64,000 nucleotides of DNA from Seinonella peptonophila (GCF_900129355.1 NZ_FQVL01000001.1:477753-541752); one strand, 5' to 3'. Positions 27,387 through 36,805 are shown, counted from the stretch's first letter. Numbers and translations: made by a program. Notes: generated by a model from the sequence alone, not told the origin.

Positions 27387-28661
27387 ATGAACTTATATGA
27401 GCAGCTGCTTCAGGATTCGCCAATTGTATCAAATAGTGCGAAAAGAGTTGCCAAAAGACTAGACACACTTGCACAGATAGCTCAAACGCCAGAAGGTGGG
27501 GCAAATCGCCTTGCATATTCCCCTGCTGATCGATCCGCCAAAGAACAACTAAAAATCTGGTTAAAAGAAATAGGTCTTCAAGTAGCTGAAGACGAAGTCG
27601 GAAATATCTTTGGACGTTTGGATGGTAAACATAATCATCTTCCAACAGTTATGGTTGGCTCACATCTCGACACAGTTCCAAATGGAGGGCACTTTGATGG
27701 GGTACTTGGAGTTATCTCAGCACTAGAAATATTACAACAATGGAGGCAAGATAATTTCCGGCCCAATCGGTCAATTGAACTCGTTTCATTCGCTGATGAA
27801 GAAGGGGTCAGATTTCAAACAAACCTGATTGGAAGTCATTTTTTTACAGGCAGTTGGGAATATGAAAAATTTGCTTCACTCATCGATCAAAATGAAGATT
27901 CATTCTTAAACGTACTAGCAAAAGACGGATTATCATTTAGCCAAAAAAGCCAGATTACACGTCCGAAAAAAGAGATTGAATGCTATATTGAATTACATAT
28001 AGAGCAAGGGAAGGTTTTAGAATCCATTCATCTTCCTTTAGGGATTGTAAATGGGATCGCGGGATTATGTTGGTTAAAGGTAACATTTTCTGGTGAAGCA
28101 GGCCATGCAGGGAGTACACCTATGAAAAATCGTCGAGATGCTTTGAGTGCCGCTGCAGAAGCAATTCACATGATTGAAAAACTGCCCACCCAGATTAGCG
28201 ATACGGCTGTAGCAACTGTTGGTCAACTTCTATTAAAACCAGGTAGCATCAATGTGATCCCAGCACAAGTTCAATTTACAATTGATATTCGAGATATCAA
28301 CATTAAAAACCAACGAATGTTGAAAACAAAAATTTGGAAGCAACTTGAGCAAATAGCAGCAGAACGAAATATAATTGTGCAAATCGAAGAAACTCGTTTT
28401 GTATCGCCAACGCCCATGCACCCAAAGATCAATCAACTCATTGAAGATGTAATGGATCAATTGCAACACACACCTGTATATCTACCAAGTGGTGCTGGAC
28501 ATGACGCAATGGTAATGGGTAAATATTTCCCAACAGGCATGATCTTTGTTCGATGTAAAAATGGAATGAGTCATCATCCAGGAGAATGGGTTTCGCTATC
28601 CGATATCATGAGCGGAATTCAAGTGTTAGATAACGTATTGCGAAGGCTCGTTCAATCATAA
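27387..28661 (+). CDS. M20 family amidohydrolase (allantoate amidohydrolase or N-carbamoyl-L-amino-acid hydrolase)
   Basis: Zinc-dependent amidase of 424 aa. The metal-binding motifs GSHLDTVPNGGHFDG and ADEEGVRF, the ELHIEQG segment and the dimerisation-domain HAGSTPM block match the AllC/HyuC/beta-ureidopropionase group. The group is too close to tell allantoate from N-carbamoyl substrates. Divergent to the purine permease with an 85-bp shared promoter region, so a purine or pyrimidine degradation role is likely. A terminator overlaps the stop codon. Confidence 0.88.
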   Translation: MNLYEQLLQDSPIVSNSAKRVAKRLDTLAQIAQTPEGGANRLAYSPADRSAKEQLKIWLKEIGLQVAEDEVGNIFGRLDGKHNHLPTVMVGSHLDTVPNGGHFDGVLGVISALEILQQWRQDNFRPNRSIELVSFADEEGVRFQTNLIGSHFFTGSWEYEKFASLIDQNEDSFLNVLAKDGLSFSQKSQITRPKKEIECYIELHIEQGKVLESIHLPLGIVNGIAGLCWLKVTFSGEAGHAGSTPMKNRRDALSAAAEAIHMIEKLPTQISDTAVATVGQLLLKPGSINVIPAQVQFTIDIRDINIKNQRMLKTKIWKQLEQIAAERNIIVQIEETRFVSPTPMHPKINQLIEDVMDQLQHTPVYLPSGAGHDAMVMGKYFPTGMIFVRCKNGMSHHPGEWVSLSDIMSGIQVLDNVLRRLVQS

Positions 28662-28689
28662 AACGACTACTCTGAGAAAGTAGTCGTTT
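28661..28689. terminator. Bidirectional terminator between the amidohydrolase gene and ytfJ
   Basis: Perfect 11-bp stem AAACGACTACT (28661-28671) and AGTAGTCGTTT (28679-28689), loop 7 nt, with the last base of the upstream stop codon at its foot. T tracts are short, so efficiency is uncertain. Confidence 0.75.
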
Positions 28690-28694
28690 ATAGG

Positions 28695-29144
28695 TCAACA
28701 ACAAGGATCTGTATTTGACTTATGTTCTTTTGCATGCTTTCTACCTTGAAGACGTTCAAAGATTTGTGGGGCAAAATCGATTATCCGTTCATACAGATGG
28801 GAGGGAGAATCTGTTGACATTAAGCGCATCCCCTGTTCATTAACTACGATAAAAGCAACAGGAGTAATGGATACGCCACCGCCACTTCCTCCACCAAAAG
28901 GATGTTCTTGCTTAGCTTCTCCGTTTCCTTCCTGTTCATCTGAGGATGAACGTCTAGAACCACCATTTGTGGAGAATTCGCTCCCCCCTGCCGCAAATCC
29001 AAATCCAACTTTACTCACGGGTATAATCACACTTTTTCCATCAGGTGCTTCGATAGGATCTCCAATAATGGTATTTACGTCAACCATCTCTTTAATATTT
29101 TCCATAGCCGTTTTCATAAGCCCTTGAATTGGATGTTCAGCCAA
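28695..29144 (-). CDS. ytfJ: Sporulation protein YtfJ (GerW family)
   Basis: Forespore protein linked to germination competence. The N-terminal EHPIQGLMKTAMENIKEM and VNTIIGDPIE blocks and the KVGFGFAAGGSEF segment are the family hallmarks; a glycine-rich GGGSGGGV region follows. I chose TTG at 29144 because AAAGGAGGAG lies just upstream and the protein then aligns with B. subtilis YtfJ; the open frame continues 12 codons further. Length is 149 aa. The DUF2953 gene (ytfI-like) precedes it as in Bacillus. Confidence 0.94.
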   Translation of the reverse strand: MAEHPIQGLMKTAMENIKEMVDVNTIIGDPIEAPDGKSVIIPVSKVGFGFAAGGSEFSTNGGSRRSSSDEQEGNGEAKQEHPFGGGSGGGVSITPVAFIVVNEQGMRLMSTDSPSHLYERIIDFAPQIFERLQGRKHAKEHKSNTDPCC

Positions 29145-29394
29145 ACCAAACTCCTCCTTTATCAGAAATATTCGATTCATATCACAGCAGTGATAGGTTG
29201 CCCAGATATAATTTTTTTATGCAAAAAAAGGAAAGATCACTCTTTCTCTCTTCTCAATCCATTACAATTCGAAATTTATTCAAGTAATCCAATAATAAAA
29301 CACCTCTATTTGGGTAATCGAAGAGGGAGTCATAATGATAAAACCAATAAAATATACCTTTTTTATAAGGCTTCATGTATAATACCTAAATACT

Positions 29395-30039
29395 CTATAT
29401 ATTCATCCTTGCTTTTTTATGGGCTTCTTTTGAACGAAGATAACCTCTTAACAAACGCAAACCCGCCTTAAGAAAGTACCCCAATCGAAAACGAAAAGTA
29501 CTCCGAAAGGCAAGTGAAAAAACAGGTCTTGTGAAATTAGGGATGACATCTAAATGGGGTGATGTTTCCCATTTCACTTTTGGGTAAAAAAAACCAACTA
29601 GATTCGATTGAATTGACCAACATATACCTGTAATCACACCGGTCTCAGCCGCATCACCGGTGCCTACCTGAGTTTGAAAAGTTAGCTCTTCACAAACCAC
29701 CCTTTGCAAAAAATCATGTGAGACATGCGCCATATTGCGAACTTGGTCAAGTAACCGATCCACAGAGTCTTTAAACCACTCGATTGAATCTTTTGTGATT
29801 CGTACTTCTTCTTCACGACTACTCGATTTCATCTTCAACTTCGCCCCTTGATTCAAACCTTGCCAATCAATCTTTGGAACCACATAGCGAAATTTTAACC
29901 AACGAAACCACGGTGAAATAATGAGCTCAATATGCTGTTCTTCATGATCCCAGTCAAAAATGATTTTGATCCAGATATTTGTGTACCAAATAACCCCAAT
30001 AAGCGGGATGAGAATCAACAGAATGACCCAAAACAACAT
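29395..30039 (-). CDS. DUF2953 protein (YtfI-like)
   Basis: A 214-aa protein with one N-terminal membrane helix (FWVILLILIPLIGVIWY) and a cytoplasmic or membrane-associated body. It has the GTGDAAETG(V)ITG loop characteristic of DUF2953. The ATG at 30039 has GAAGGTG upstream; a start at 30120 would overlap the divergent permease gene. It neighbours ytfJ, as in sporulating Bacillales, and is probably sporulation-associated. Biochemical function is unknown. Confidence 0.85.
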   Translation of the reverse strand: MLFWVILLILIPLIGVIWYTNIWIKIIFDWDHEEQHIELIISPWFRWLKFRYVVPKIDWQGLNQGAKLKMKSSSREEEVRITKDSIEWFKDSVDRLLDQVRNMAHVSHDFLQRVVCEELTFQTQVGTGDAAETGVITGICWSIQSNLVGFFYPKVKWETSPHLDVIPNFTRPVFSLAFRSTFRFRLGYFLKAGLRLLRGYLRSKEAHKKARMNI

Positions 30040-30119
30040 ATCTACACCTTCTATCGAGTAATGTCTACATCCAAAATTAGACTTCCCGATTTTTCTAAAT
30101 TTATTCTGGAGGGATTGCA

Positions 30120-30998
30120 ATGGAAAGATTGATTATTCTAGCAGTAATTGGTCTTATTGCACAGCTTATTGATGGTTCCCTTGGTATGGCTTATGGAGTT
30201 ACGACTACTTCTTTATTGTTTTTATATGGCTTTCCAGTTGCGCTTGCTTCGGCCTCTGTTCATATTGCAGAAGTCTTTACAACAGCAGCATCTGGTATTT
30301 CACACATTCGGTTTGGCAATGTGGATAAAAAAGTAATCTTCCGGTTAATCATACCTGGCTCAATTGGAGCATTTGGAGGAGCCATTTTCGTTAGCTCACT
30401 TCCAGGTGATATGATCAAGCCCTATGTGTCAGCCTTTTTATTACTATTAGGTATTTATGTTTTAATTAGATTTCTCTATCGAGTAAAAATCCAACCTACC
30501 CGAACCATTTCTAGCAAAATACTATATCCACTTGGTCTAATCGCTGGATTTGCAGATGCAACTGGTGGTGGGGGATGGGGACCGATCACGACCCCCATTT
30601 TACTAAGTCGCAATCAGATGGAGCCTCGGAAAGTGATTGGATCAGTGGATACAAGTGAATTTGCTGTAGCATCTTCTGCATCGATCGGTTTTTTACTCTC
30701 TTTGGGCTTTTCTCATATCAGTTGGCTTTGGGTAAGCGCGCTAATCGCGGGGGGGATCCTTGCCGCACCTATTGCTGCTTGGTTAGTTCACATCATGCCA
30801 GCAAGAATTCTAGGCGTTCTTGTGGGGGGCATTATTATCGTGACAAATTTGAAAACGCTGTTAGAAACCTTTTCAGTGGAACCGATTGGACAATGGACTG
30901 TCTATTCCATCGCCATTGTCATCTGGTTTATAGCACTTGCTTATTCAATCATTATTCACCGTCGAACCAACTCTGAACATGGGAGCGAAAAAGCATAA
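30120..30998 (+). CDS. TauE/SafE family sulfite exporter-like permease
   Basis: A 292-aa membrane protein with eight predicted helices in two halves, each with the family motif (QLIDGSLGMAYGVTT and AGFADATGGGGWGPI). Members move sulfite, sulfoacetate or other anions; the substrate here is not readable. GGAGGG precedes the ATG. It lies on the plus strand inside a minus-strand sporulation/chromosome block (scpB on one side, DUF2953 on the other), so it looks like an insertion into an otherwise conserved order. Confidence 0.9.
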   Translation: MERLIILAVIGLIAQLIDGSLGMAYGVTTTSLLFLYGFPVALASASVHIAEVFTTAASGISHIRFGNVDKKVIFRLIIPGSIGAFGGAIFVSSLPGDMIKPYVSAFLLLLGIYVLIRFLYRVKIQPTRTISSKILYPLGLIAGFADATGGGGWGPITTPILLSRNQMEPRKVIGSVDTSEFAVASSASIGFLLSLGFSHISWLWVSALIAGGILAAPIAAWLVHIMPARILGVLVGGIIIVTNLKTLLETFSVEPIGQWTVYSIAIVIWFIALAYSIIIHRRTNSEHGSEKA

Positions 30999-31036
30999 AA
31001 ATAACCGATTGCTCACACAATTAGGAAGCATCGGTT
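30996..31036 (-). terminator. Terminator overlapping the scpB stop
   Basis: Stem AACCGATGC with GC(A)ATCGGTT (31003-31012 and 31028-31036, one bulged base), followed on the minus strand by ATTTTTATG. It serves scpB and lies between two convergent genes. Confidence 0.7.
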
Positions 31037-31641
31037 TCATCCTGTTCTATTTCTTTTTTTGTTTTGGATACGCCAAGCCTATGTATTAAATCTTGCTTAT
31101 CTGTTTCCCATTCTTGCCAATTAAAAATTGTATGCGGAGAAGGCAATTCGTCTATGTGATTTAAGCCAAAATAACTCAAAAACTCTTGAGTTGTTCCATA
31201 AAGTCGTGGACGACCGACCCCCTCTGCACGCCCTACAGCACAAACTAATTTTTTCTGCTGCAATTTTTGCAGCACATGATCACTTTTCACCCCACGTATC
31301 TCCTCGATTTCAATCCTAGTAATCGGCTGGCGATAAGCGATAATCGCTAATGTCTCAAGTGATGATCGAGATAACTTGGCATGTCGAGGAGTTCTTGCCA
31401 TTCGTGCGAGATACGGATAGTGCTCAGGTAATGTCGTAATTTGATACGTTTGTGCCACTTTGATAATTTGCATACCCCTTTGCTGTTCTTTCCAATCTAC
31501 TCGTAATTCATGAACGAGAAGATCGATTTTGTTTTTATCTGTTTCTAAAACTTTTGCCAATTCTTTATTTGTCAAACCCTCTTCACCAGCAGCAAAAAGT
31601 AAACCTTCTAAGATAGATTTCAACTGTAAAGACTCATCCAT
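31021..31641 (-). CDS. scpB: Segregation and condensation protein B
   Basis: Subunit of the SMC-ScpAB condensin that organises the chromosome. It has two winged-helix domains with the LEGLLFAAGEEG opening and the RQPITRIEIEEIRGV core. Length is 206 aa. The start overlaps the scpA stop by 8 bp, so the pair is coupled. An acidic tail (KKEIEQDETDAS) ends the protein. Confidence 0.96.
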   Translation of the reverse strand: MDESLQLKSILEGLLFAAGEEGLTNKELAKVLETDKNKIDLLVHELRVDWKEQQRGMQIIKVAQTYQITTLPEHYPYLARMARTPRHAKLSRSSLETLAIIAYRQPITRIEIEEIRGVKSDHVLQKLQQKKLVCAVGRAEGVGRPRLYGTTQEFLSYFGLNHIDELPSPHTIFNWQEWETDKQDLIHRLGVSKTKKEIEQDETDAS

Positions 31642-32401
31642 GAATGAGCACCCTTTCTTCCTTACCGATCCATGTAATCTCTAATTCTTTAAAGGGATGT
31701 GTCTGCACACAATAAACTTGCTTTCCTCTCATCAGTTCAAGCAAAGCCAAGAATGTTGTGATGATTCGCTCTCTTGTTAAGACAGACCAAGTACACAGGT
31801 CAGTAAAAAAAACTTTCCTTCTTCTCTTTAAAAATTGTACGATTTCTTCCATTCGATCACTCACTGATATCTCTTCACGAATCAACTTCGTTGTCGGCTC
31901 AGACTCTTGACGCTTATTTTGCCTTAAAATCTCTTCGAATGCTGATAAGATAGCATCTAAAGAAGTCCCCTTTAAAGGATGTATCTCTTTGGCATATGCT
32001 GATAAATCGATTGGCGCTCGACCAAAAAGTCGACTTTGCTCTGCCTCTCTCTCAGCTAAAACTTGTCCAAGGCGTTTATATCTCTTATATTCTAGTAGGC
32101 GTTCAATCAGTTGCTCTCGTGGATCACTCCACTCTTCCAGTTCACCATCTAGCAACGTTTCATTACTAGGTTTTGTTGGAAGGAGCATCCGGCTTTTAAT
32201 GGCGAGCAAAGTAGCGGCCATAACGACAAATTCACTCGCAATCTCCAGTCGTAACTCCTTCGCTTGATCCAAAATTTCAATATATTGATTGGTAATCTCC
32301 GTAATTGATATTTCATAGATATCAACCTCGGATCGCTCGATCAAATGAAGTAACAGATCAAGCGGTCCTTCAAATTGATCTAGTTTTACTTGTACATCCA
32401 T
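31634..32401 (-). CDS. scpA: Segregation and condensation protein A
   Basis: Kleisin subunit that bridges the SMC heads. The N-terminal FEGPLDLLLHLI motif, the SRMLLP block and the C-terminal winged helix (FLALLELMRGKQV) are complete. Length is 255 aa, as in Bacillus. It forms an operon with scpB; ctaA lies upstream. Confidence 0.97.
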   Translation of the reverse strand: MDVQVKLDQFEGPLDLLLHLIERSEVDIYEISITEITNQYIEILDQAKELRLEIASEFVVMAATLLAIKSRMLLPTKPSNETLLDGELEEWSDPREQLIERLLEYKRYKRLGQVLAEREAEQSRLFGRAPIDLSAYAKEIHPLKGTSLDAILSAFEEILRQNKRQESEPTTKLIREEISVSDRMEEIVQFLKRRRKVFFTDLCTWSVLTRERIITTFLALLELMRGKQVYCVQTHPFKELEITWIGKEERVLIHG

Positions 32402-32442
32402 TCCAATACCACTGCTTTCCTTACCACAACAAGTATTATATA

Positions 32443-33360
32443 TTAAGTGATCGATTTACGATTTAGTACTTGCATACAAAGATAACATAGAATTGCAAAA
32501 AAGATCGAGATTAAAGTTGTATGCAGAAGAGCTGCTAAAACTTGTCCCCCAGTAAAAACAGTAATAACCCCACTTGCTGCTTGTAAAATAATAAACACGA
32601 ATGCAGCGTTAACACCATGAACTAAGTCTTTTCTTTGACGATACTGGTTCCATATCCAAATCGCTACAATCAAAACAAATAAAACTAACGAAATCGCCGC
32701 AAAACGATGTAACATATGGATACCAGACGGCGTTACAAAGTTAGGCAACCAATGAGAACCACAGCCTGGAAATTGATAACCACAACCCATTGTAGCATGA
32801 GCATGTCGAACATAAGCCCCTGTATAAACGACTAAATAAGTGTAGATGGCTAATCCCCAAACACCTACTTGTAAACCCCGATGAACGGGTAAACGTGTCT
32901 TTTCATCAGCTTTATTCATTTGAAAGAGATGAACAGCAAGTAATACTACACTTGCAAATGAAATCAAAGAAAAACCAAAATGTAACGCCAATGCTGCCTG
33001 TTTTGCAAAAGTATCTTCAAAAACAACCGTTAATGCACCTAATGCCCCTTGTAGAATCACAAAAAAGAGGCTTAAAAATCCCAATGTTTTTACCTTTCGA
33101 TCGCTGCGATATCGAATCCATGTAGCAACCGTTAATACCAGAATAAGAAACCCAACCGATCCTGAAATAATCCGATGACTATATTCAAAAACAGTTTCAA
33201 TCGGCAATGACTGAGGAATCAGTTGACCATGACAAAATGGCCATGAATTCCCACAGCCTTTGCCTGAACCAGTTTTTGTAACAATAGCTCCCATCAACAA
33301 CATCAGATAAGCACCAAAAGCAGTTACCACTGATAAGTACCTGAGTAGACGATCTAGCAT
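32443..33360 (-). CDS. ctaA: Heme A synthase
   Basis: Oxidises the C8 methyl of heme O to give heme A for aa3-type terminal oxidase. Eight membrane helices, the heme-ligand histidines in EYSHRI, LHFGFS, HMLHRFAA and LLHTTLIS, and the paired cysteines CGNSWPFC and CGYQFPGC of Gram-positive CtaA are visible. I chose the ATG at 33360 (305 aa) because GAGGGG lies 6 nt upstream; an earlier ATG at 33384 has none. ctaB is not adjacent. ResD normally activates ctaA in Bacillus; resDE is in the window. Confidence 0.95.
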   Translation of the reverse strand: MLDRLLRYLSVVTAFGAYLMLLMGAIVTKTGSGKGCGNSWPFCHGQLIPQSLPIETVFEYSHRIISGSVGFLILVLTVATWIRYRSDRKVKTLGFLSLFFVILQGALGALTVVFEDTFAKQAALALHFGFSLISFASVVLLAVHLFQMNKADEKTRLPVHRGLQVGVWGLAIYTYLVVYTGAYVRHAHATMGCGYQFPGCGSHWLPNFVTPSGIHMLHRFAAISLVLFVLIVAIWIWNQYRQRKDLVHGVNAAFVFIILQAASGVITVFTGGQVLAALLHTTLISIFFAILCYLCMQVLNRKSIT

Positions 33361-33459
33361 ATCTTTCCCCTCGTTTTCGCTCATTTCGACGTTAACTATA
33401 ACATAAACGAAGGGATCTCAACTGTTAGTGGAACGAAACTGGCACAAAATTTCCACATC

Positions 33460-34794
33460 CTAGCATAGCTCAACAGACTGACGTTTCTTTAAACGTTTGG
33501 GAATTCGATCATGTGAAATTAAATCCTCATATGATTCACGTTCTACAATTAACTCTGCTTTTCCATCCGAAACTAATACCATTGCAGGCCTGCGTAATCG
33601 ATTATAATTACTTGCCATTGAATAATTGTATGCGCCTGTAGACCCTACAGCAAGCAAGTCACCTGTTTTTACTGTTGGCAATGAAATATCCCAGATTAAC
33701 ATATCTCCTGATTCACAACACTTTCCAGCAATTGAGACAAGCTGTTCTTTGGATTCACTGGCTCGATTTGCTAATATCGCATCATATTCAGCTTGGTAAA
33801 GGGCAGGACGAGGGTTATCTGTCATCCCTCCATCAACCGACACATAAGTACGAATTCCAGGAATCTCTTTGATGGTTCCAATTGTATAAAGAGTTGTTCC
33901 AGCTTCCCCTACCAGATAACGTCCAGGTTCTAACCATACTTCTGGATATTCAGGAAAGCGTGCGAAAGAGTGTTTAATATTGGCTGCAATTGTCTGAACA
34001 AACGCTTCTGGTGTAGGCGGATAATCATCTTCCCGATAGCGAATACCAAAACCACCACCAACATTGAATAATTTACATGGAATCGATTCTTCGTTCCATA
34101 ATTGATATGCAAAATGAGCCATTTTTTCAATCGCAACACTAAAGGCTTCAAGTTCAAATATCTGAGATCCAATATGACAATGATATCCTTCCAACTGCAA
34201 ATACGGGGAACGATGCGCTTGTCTGGCGGCTTGATGAGCAAGTCCACTCGTAAGCGCAAAGCCAAACTTAGAATCTTCCTGCCCTGTCTGAATATAAGCA
34301 TGTGTATGCGCCTCTACACCAGGTGTAATCCGTAGCAGAACAGATACGATTTGCTTCTTCTCACGAGCTAACGTTTCCAGTAATTCCATCTCAATAAAAT
34401 TATCGACTACAAAAAGACGAATCCCCATTGAAAGGGCCATCTCTAACTCATCAATCGATTTATTGTTCCCATGAAAATAAATACGTTTACTTGGAAATCC
34501 AGCCTGTTCGGCTGTAAAAAGCTCGCCTCCGGATACTACATCCAAAAAGAGACCTTCTTCATCAACGATACGACATATAGCTAAAGTAGACAATGCTTTA
34601 CTCGCATATGCTACTTGCATTGAAAGCCCGCTTTGTGCTGCCGCTTGTTTTAGTGCTTTCATTCGTTCTCGAATATAACGCTCATCTAATACATAGAGTG
34701 GTGTGCCATATTGCTTCGCCAGTTCGACTGTGTCACAACCTCCTATCTCTAGATGTCCTTTATCATTAATACGACTCGATCCATGTAGATACAT
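33460..34794 (-). CDS. lysA: Diaminopimelate decarboxylase
   Basis: Last step of lysine synthesis; PLP enzyme of the alanine-racemase fold. The PLP lysine is Lys66 (YASKALS); GGGFGIRY, EPGRYLVGEAG and CCESGDML complete the active site. I use the ATG at 34794, with AAAGGGA upstream, giving 444 aa (B. subtilis 439). It follows the spoVA genes as in B. subtilis, where spoVAF-lysA are adjacent. A promoter lies just upstream. Confidence 0.96.
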   Translation of the reverse strand: MYLHGSSRINDKGHLEIGGCDTVELAKQYGTPLYVLDERYIRERMKALKQAAAQSGLSMQVAYASKALSTLAICRIVDEEGLFLDVVSGGELFTAEQAGFPSKRIYFHGNNKSIDELEMALSMGIRLFVVDNFIEMELLETLAREKKQIVSVLLRITPGVEAHTHAYIQTGQEDSKFGFALTSGLAHQAARQAHRSPYLQLEGYHCHIGSQIFELEAFSVAIEKMAHFAYQLWNEESIPCKLFNVGGGFGIRYREDDYPPTPEAFVQTIAANIKHSFARFPEYPEVWLEPGRYLVGEAGTTLYTIGTIKEIPGIRTYVSVDGGMTDNPRPALYQAEYDAILANRASESKEQLVSIAGKCCESGDMLIWDISLPTVKTGDLLAVGSTGAYNYSMASNYNRLRRPAMVLVSDGKAELIVERESYEDLISHDRIPKRLKKRQSVELC

Positions 34795-34841
34795 AATGGG
34801 GTTCCCTTTCTCTATCAATGTATGATCAATCAATATGTATC

Positions 34842-34870
34842 ACTATACGACAGTAACGCAGAGAAGTGAA
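34842..34870 (-). promoter_or_regulatory. Promoter for lysA
   Basis: On the minus strand TTCACT, a 17-bp spacer and TATAGT (plus coordinates 34865-34870 and 34842-34847). It is 48 bp before the lysA ATG. I found no lysine-riboswitch signature in the short leader. Confidence 0.55.
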
Positions 34871-34907
34871 TAGACAAATTATACAAACAGTATCATATAT
34901 TGCTTTT

Positions 34908-35333
34908 TTATCCTACATGGAAAAATAGCCATTGAAACAAGGAGCCACAAACTTTTCCTAAAACCATAGCGACCAGTAAATAGGCTAAATACATATGCAT
35001 CCCAAGGCGTTTAGCTAAAATCGGAATGACATTCATTACCTCTGTTAAAGCAGCAGCTAATAAACCGATAAAAATCCCCATGAACAATCCAAGTATTAAT
35101 AGAAAGTATGGTGAAGCATGCAATGCTAAATCAAAAAAGTCCCAAACTGTAAAACTGATAACACCTAGAATAATCGCCCACTCATAAGCATATAGCGCTG
35201 ATGGACTTCTGGATAGTTGAACTAACCTTGGAATGATATCTAGTACAGTGATAAAAGCAACAAAACCGCCCCCTACTGCAATTCCTCCTGCAAAGCCCAA
35301 CAATATAGCGATCAAACTATGAATGAGGAACAT
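34908..35333 (-). CDS. spoVAB: Stage V sporulation protein AB
   Basis: Membrane component of the SpoVA system for dipicolinic acid movement into and out of spores. The protein has four to five helices and the family motif GGIAVGGGFVAFITVLDIIPRL. I chose ATG 35333 (141 aa, the Bacillus length); it overlaps the spoVAA 3' end by 17 bp, so translation is coupled. The spoVAC-AF genes that normally follow are absent; lysA is next. Confidence 0.93.
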   Translation of the reverse strand: MFLIHSLIAILLGFAGGIAVGGGFVAFITVLDIIPRLVQLSRSPSALYAYEWAIILGVISFTVWDFFDLALHASPYFLLILGLFMGIFIGLLAAALTEVMNVIPILAKRLGMHMYLAYLLVAMVLGKVCGSLFQWLFFHVG

Positions 35334-35943
35334 GACCTTTTTTTCCCATCTGTTTCTTTTCGTGGTCAATCATATATTGGTCAATTGTTTCTTGATAGAG
35401 AAACATTTCTAATTCCATCGGACTCGGTTCTTCATTAATTCTCCTATTAAGAAATCGATTAAAAAAAAGTATCATTCCCAAACCAATCCCTAATGAATAT
35501 GGAATTTGCAACAATAAAGGGTACTCCAGCTTATTTCCTGTTAACAAATAATAAATTCTTTGATGAACTTCTTTCATACTAACATCTGTATGAAAATTAA
35601 TAATTGCTAATCCAGCACCAATAAAAATAATGATCCAAACTCCTACAACTAAGAAAAGTTTTGGAACACGAGATTCTAATTGAACTTCAATTAGAGTCTG
35701 AGCCACCCCAATAGGCCGAATCTCCACTTTTGGCAACTGCTGTTGTAGAAGTTTACAGATCTGTAAAGCATCAATCACATGATAATTTCCGCCCTTGGTG
35801 GAGATCGTGGCAATAGGTAGAGTATCGAGATTTAGTAGGTTATGTGAAGAAGATAATTCACAGATGTCACCCAAACATAATTGCTGACCGTTTTTTACCC
35901 GTATGCGCTTTTTCATCCGAAAATAAATGGTTTGATTGCTCAT
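35317..35943 (-). CDS. spoVAA: Stage V sporulation protein AA
   Basis: First gene of the spoVA set, 208 aa, with a soluble N-terminal domain (about 1-90) and two membrane helices near 95-117 and 145-165. The ATG at 35943 has AAGGGA 9 nt upstream. It lies just after sigF, the Bacillus order, but only spoVAB follows. Confidence 0.92.
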   Translation of the reverse strand: MSNQTIYFRMKKRIRVKNGQQLCLGDICELSSSHNLLNLDTLPIATISTKGGNYHVIDALQICKLLQQQLPKVEIRPIGVAQTLIEVQLESRVPKLFLVVGVWIIIFIGAGLAIINFHTDVSMKEVHQRIYYLLTGNKLEYPLLLQIPYSLGIGLGMILFFNRFLNRRINEEPSPMELEMFLYQETIDQYMIDHEKKQMGKKGHVPHS

Positions 35944-35987
35944 AGGGGTCATTCCCTTCTTTAAACATCGAATTTATTATGCTTATC

Positions 35988-36042
35988 TTTAAAAGAAAAA
36001 TACCTGAAGCCGATTGGGGTTCTCATCCCTTTGGCATTCAGG
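35988..36042 (-). terminator. Terminator after sigF
   Basis: Stem CCTGAA(T)GCC with GGCTTCAGG (36003-36011 and 36033-36042) with one bulged base, followed on the minus strand by TATTTTTCTTTT. It separates the spoIIA operon from spoVAA. Confidence 0.8.
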
Positions 36043-36043
36043 T

Positions 36044-36805
36044 TTACTCTTTCGCCTCTAAGTCTTCTCTCATCCGGTCAATAATCTTTTTTTCCAATCG
36101 AGAAACTTGAACTTGTGAAATCCCTAGTCGCTGTGCTACCTCTGTCTGGGTTTGATCTTTAAAAAATCGAAGAAAGACGATTAGTTGTTCCCTAGGTTGT
36201 AAACGACTAATCGCATCTTTTAAAGTTAATTTTTCAAACCAGATTGATTCAGATTCTTCTGAAATCATATCCATCAATGTGATCGGGTCACCATCATTTT
36301 CATAGACTTTTTCATGGATCGAAGTGGGTAGTCGATTTGCCTCTTGGGCAAAAACGATTTCTTCTGCTTCCACACCAATTGATTCTGCAATTTCATGTAT
36401 GGTAGGCTGTCTTTCTAATTCCTTTACTAATTCGTCTCTGGCCTTTCTTACTTTATTCGAAAGCTCTTTTAGAGAACGGCTTACTTTGACCATTCCATCA
36501 TCGCGAAGAAATCTTTGAATCTCTCCAATGATCATTGGGACAGCATAGGTCGAAAACTTTACCTCATATGTAAGGTCAAACTTATCAACCGCTTTTAAAA
36601 GTCCAATACAACCGATTTGAAATAAATCTTCTGAATCATAACCACGATTTAGAAAGCGTTGAACAACTGACCAAACTAATCGAATATTATGATTCACGAG
36701 TCGATCACGAGCGCTGCGATCCCCGGTTTGACTCTGTTTAATCAAGTTACGAACTTCTTTATCCGACAAGTAAGGATGGCGACTATTTCGCACATCTGCT
36801 TCCAT
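36044..36805 (-). CDS. sigF: RNA polymerase sigma-F factor
   Basis: First forespore-specific sigma factor. Region 2 (LVNHNIRLVWSVV, EDLFQIGCIGLLKAVDKFD), region 3 and region 4 (QTEVAQRLGISQVQVSRLEKK) are intact. Length is 253 aa (B. subtilis 255). It closes the spoIIAA-spoIIAB-sigF operon, 12 bp after spoIIAB, so all three are under common control and SpoIIAB can hold sigma-F inactive before septation. Confidence 0.97.
   Translation of the reverse strand: MEADVRNSRHPYLSDKEVRNLIKQSQTGDRSARDRLVNHNIRLVWSVVQRFLNRGYDSEDLFQIGCIGLLKAVDKFDLTYEVKFSTYAVPMIIGEIQRFLRDDGMVKVSRSLKELSNKVRKARDELVKELERQPTIHEIAESIGVEAEEIVFAQEANRLPTSIHEKVYENDGDPITLMDMISEESESIWFEKLTLKDAISRLQPREQLIVFLRFFKDQTQTEVAQRLGISQVQVSRLEKKIIDRMREDLEAKE

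Noticed and set aside
29124..29471. Plus-strand 115-codon frame between ytfJ and the DUF2953 gene
   Set aside because: Overlaps the 5' end of ytfJ and the 3' end of the DUF2953 gene, has no ribosome binding site and low-complexity AT-rich codons.
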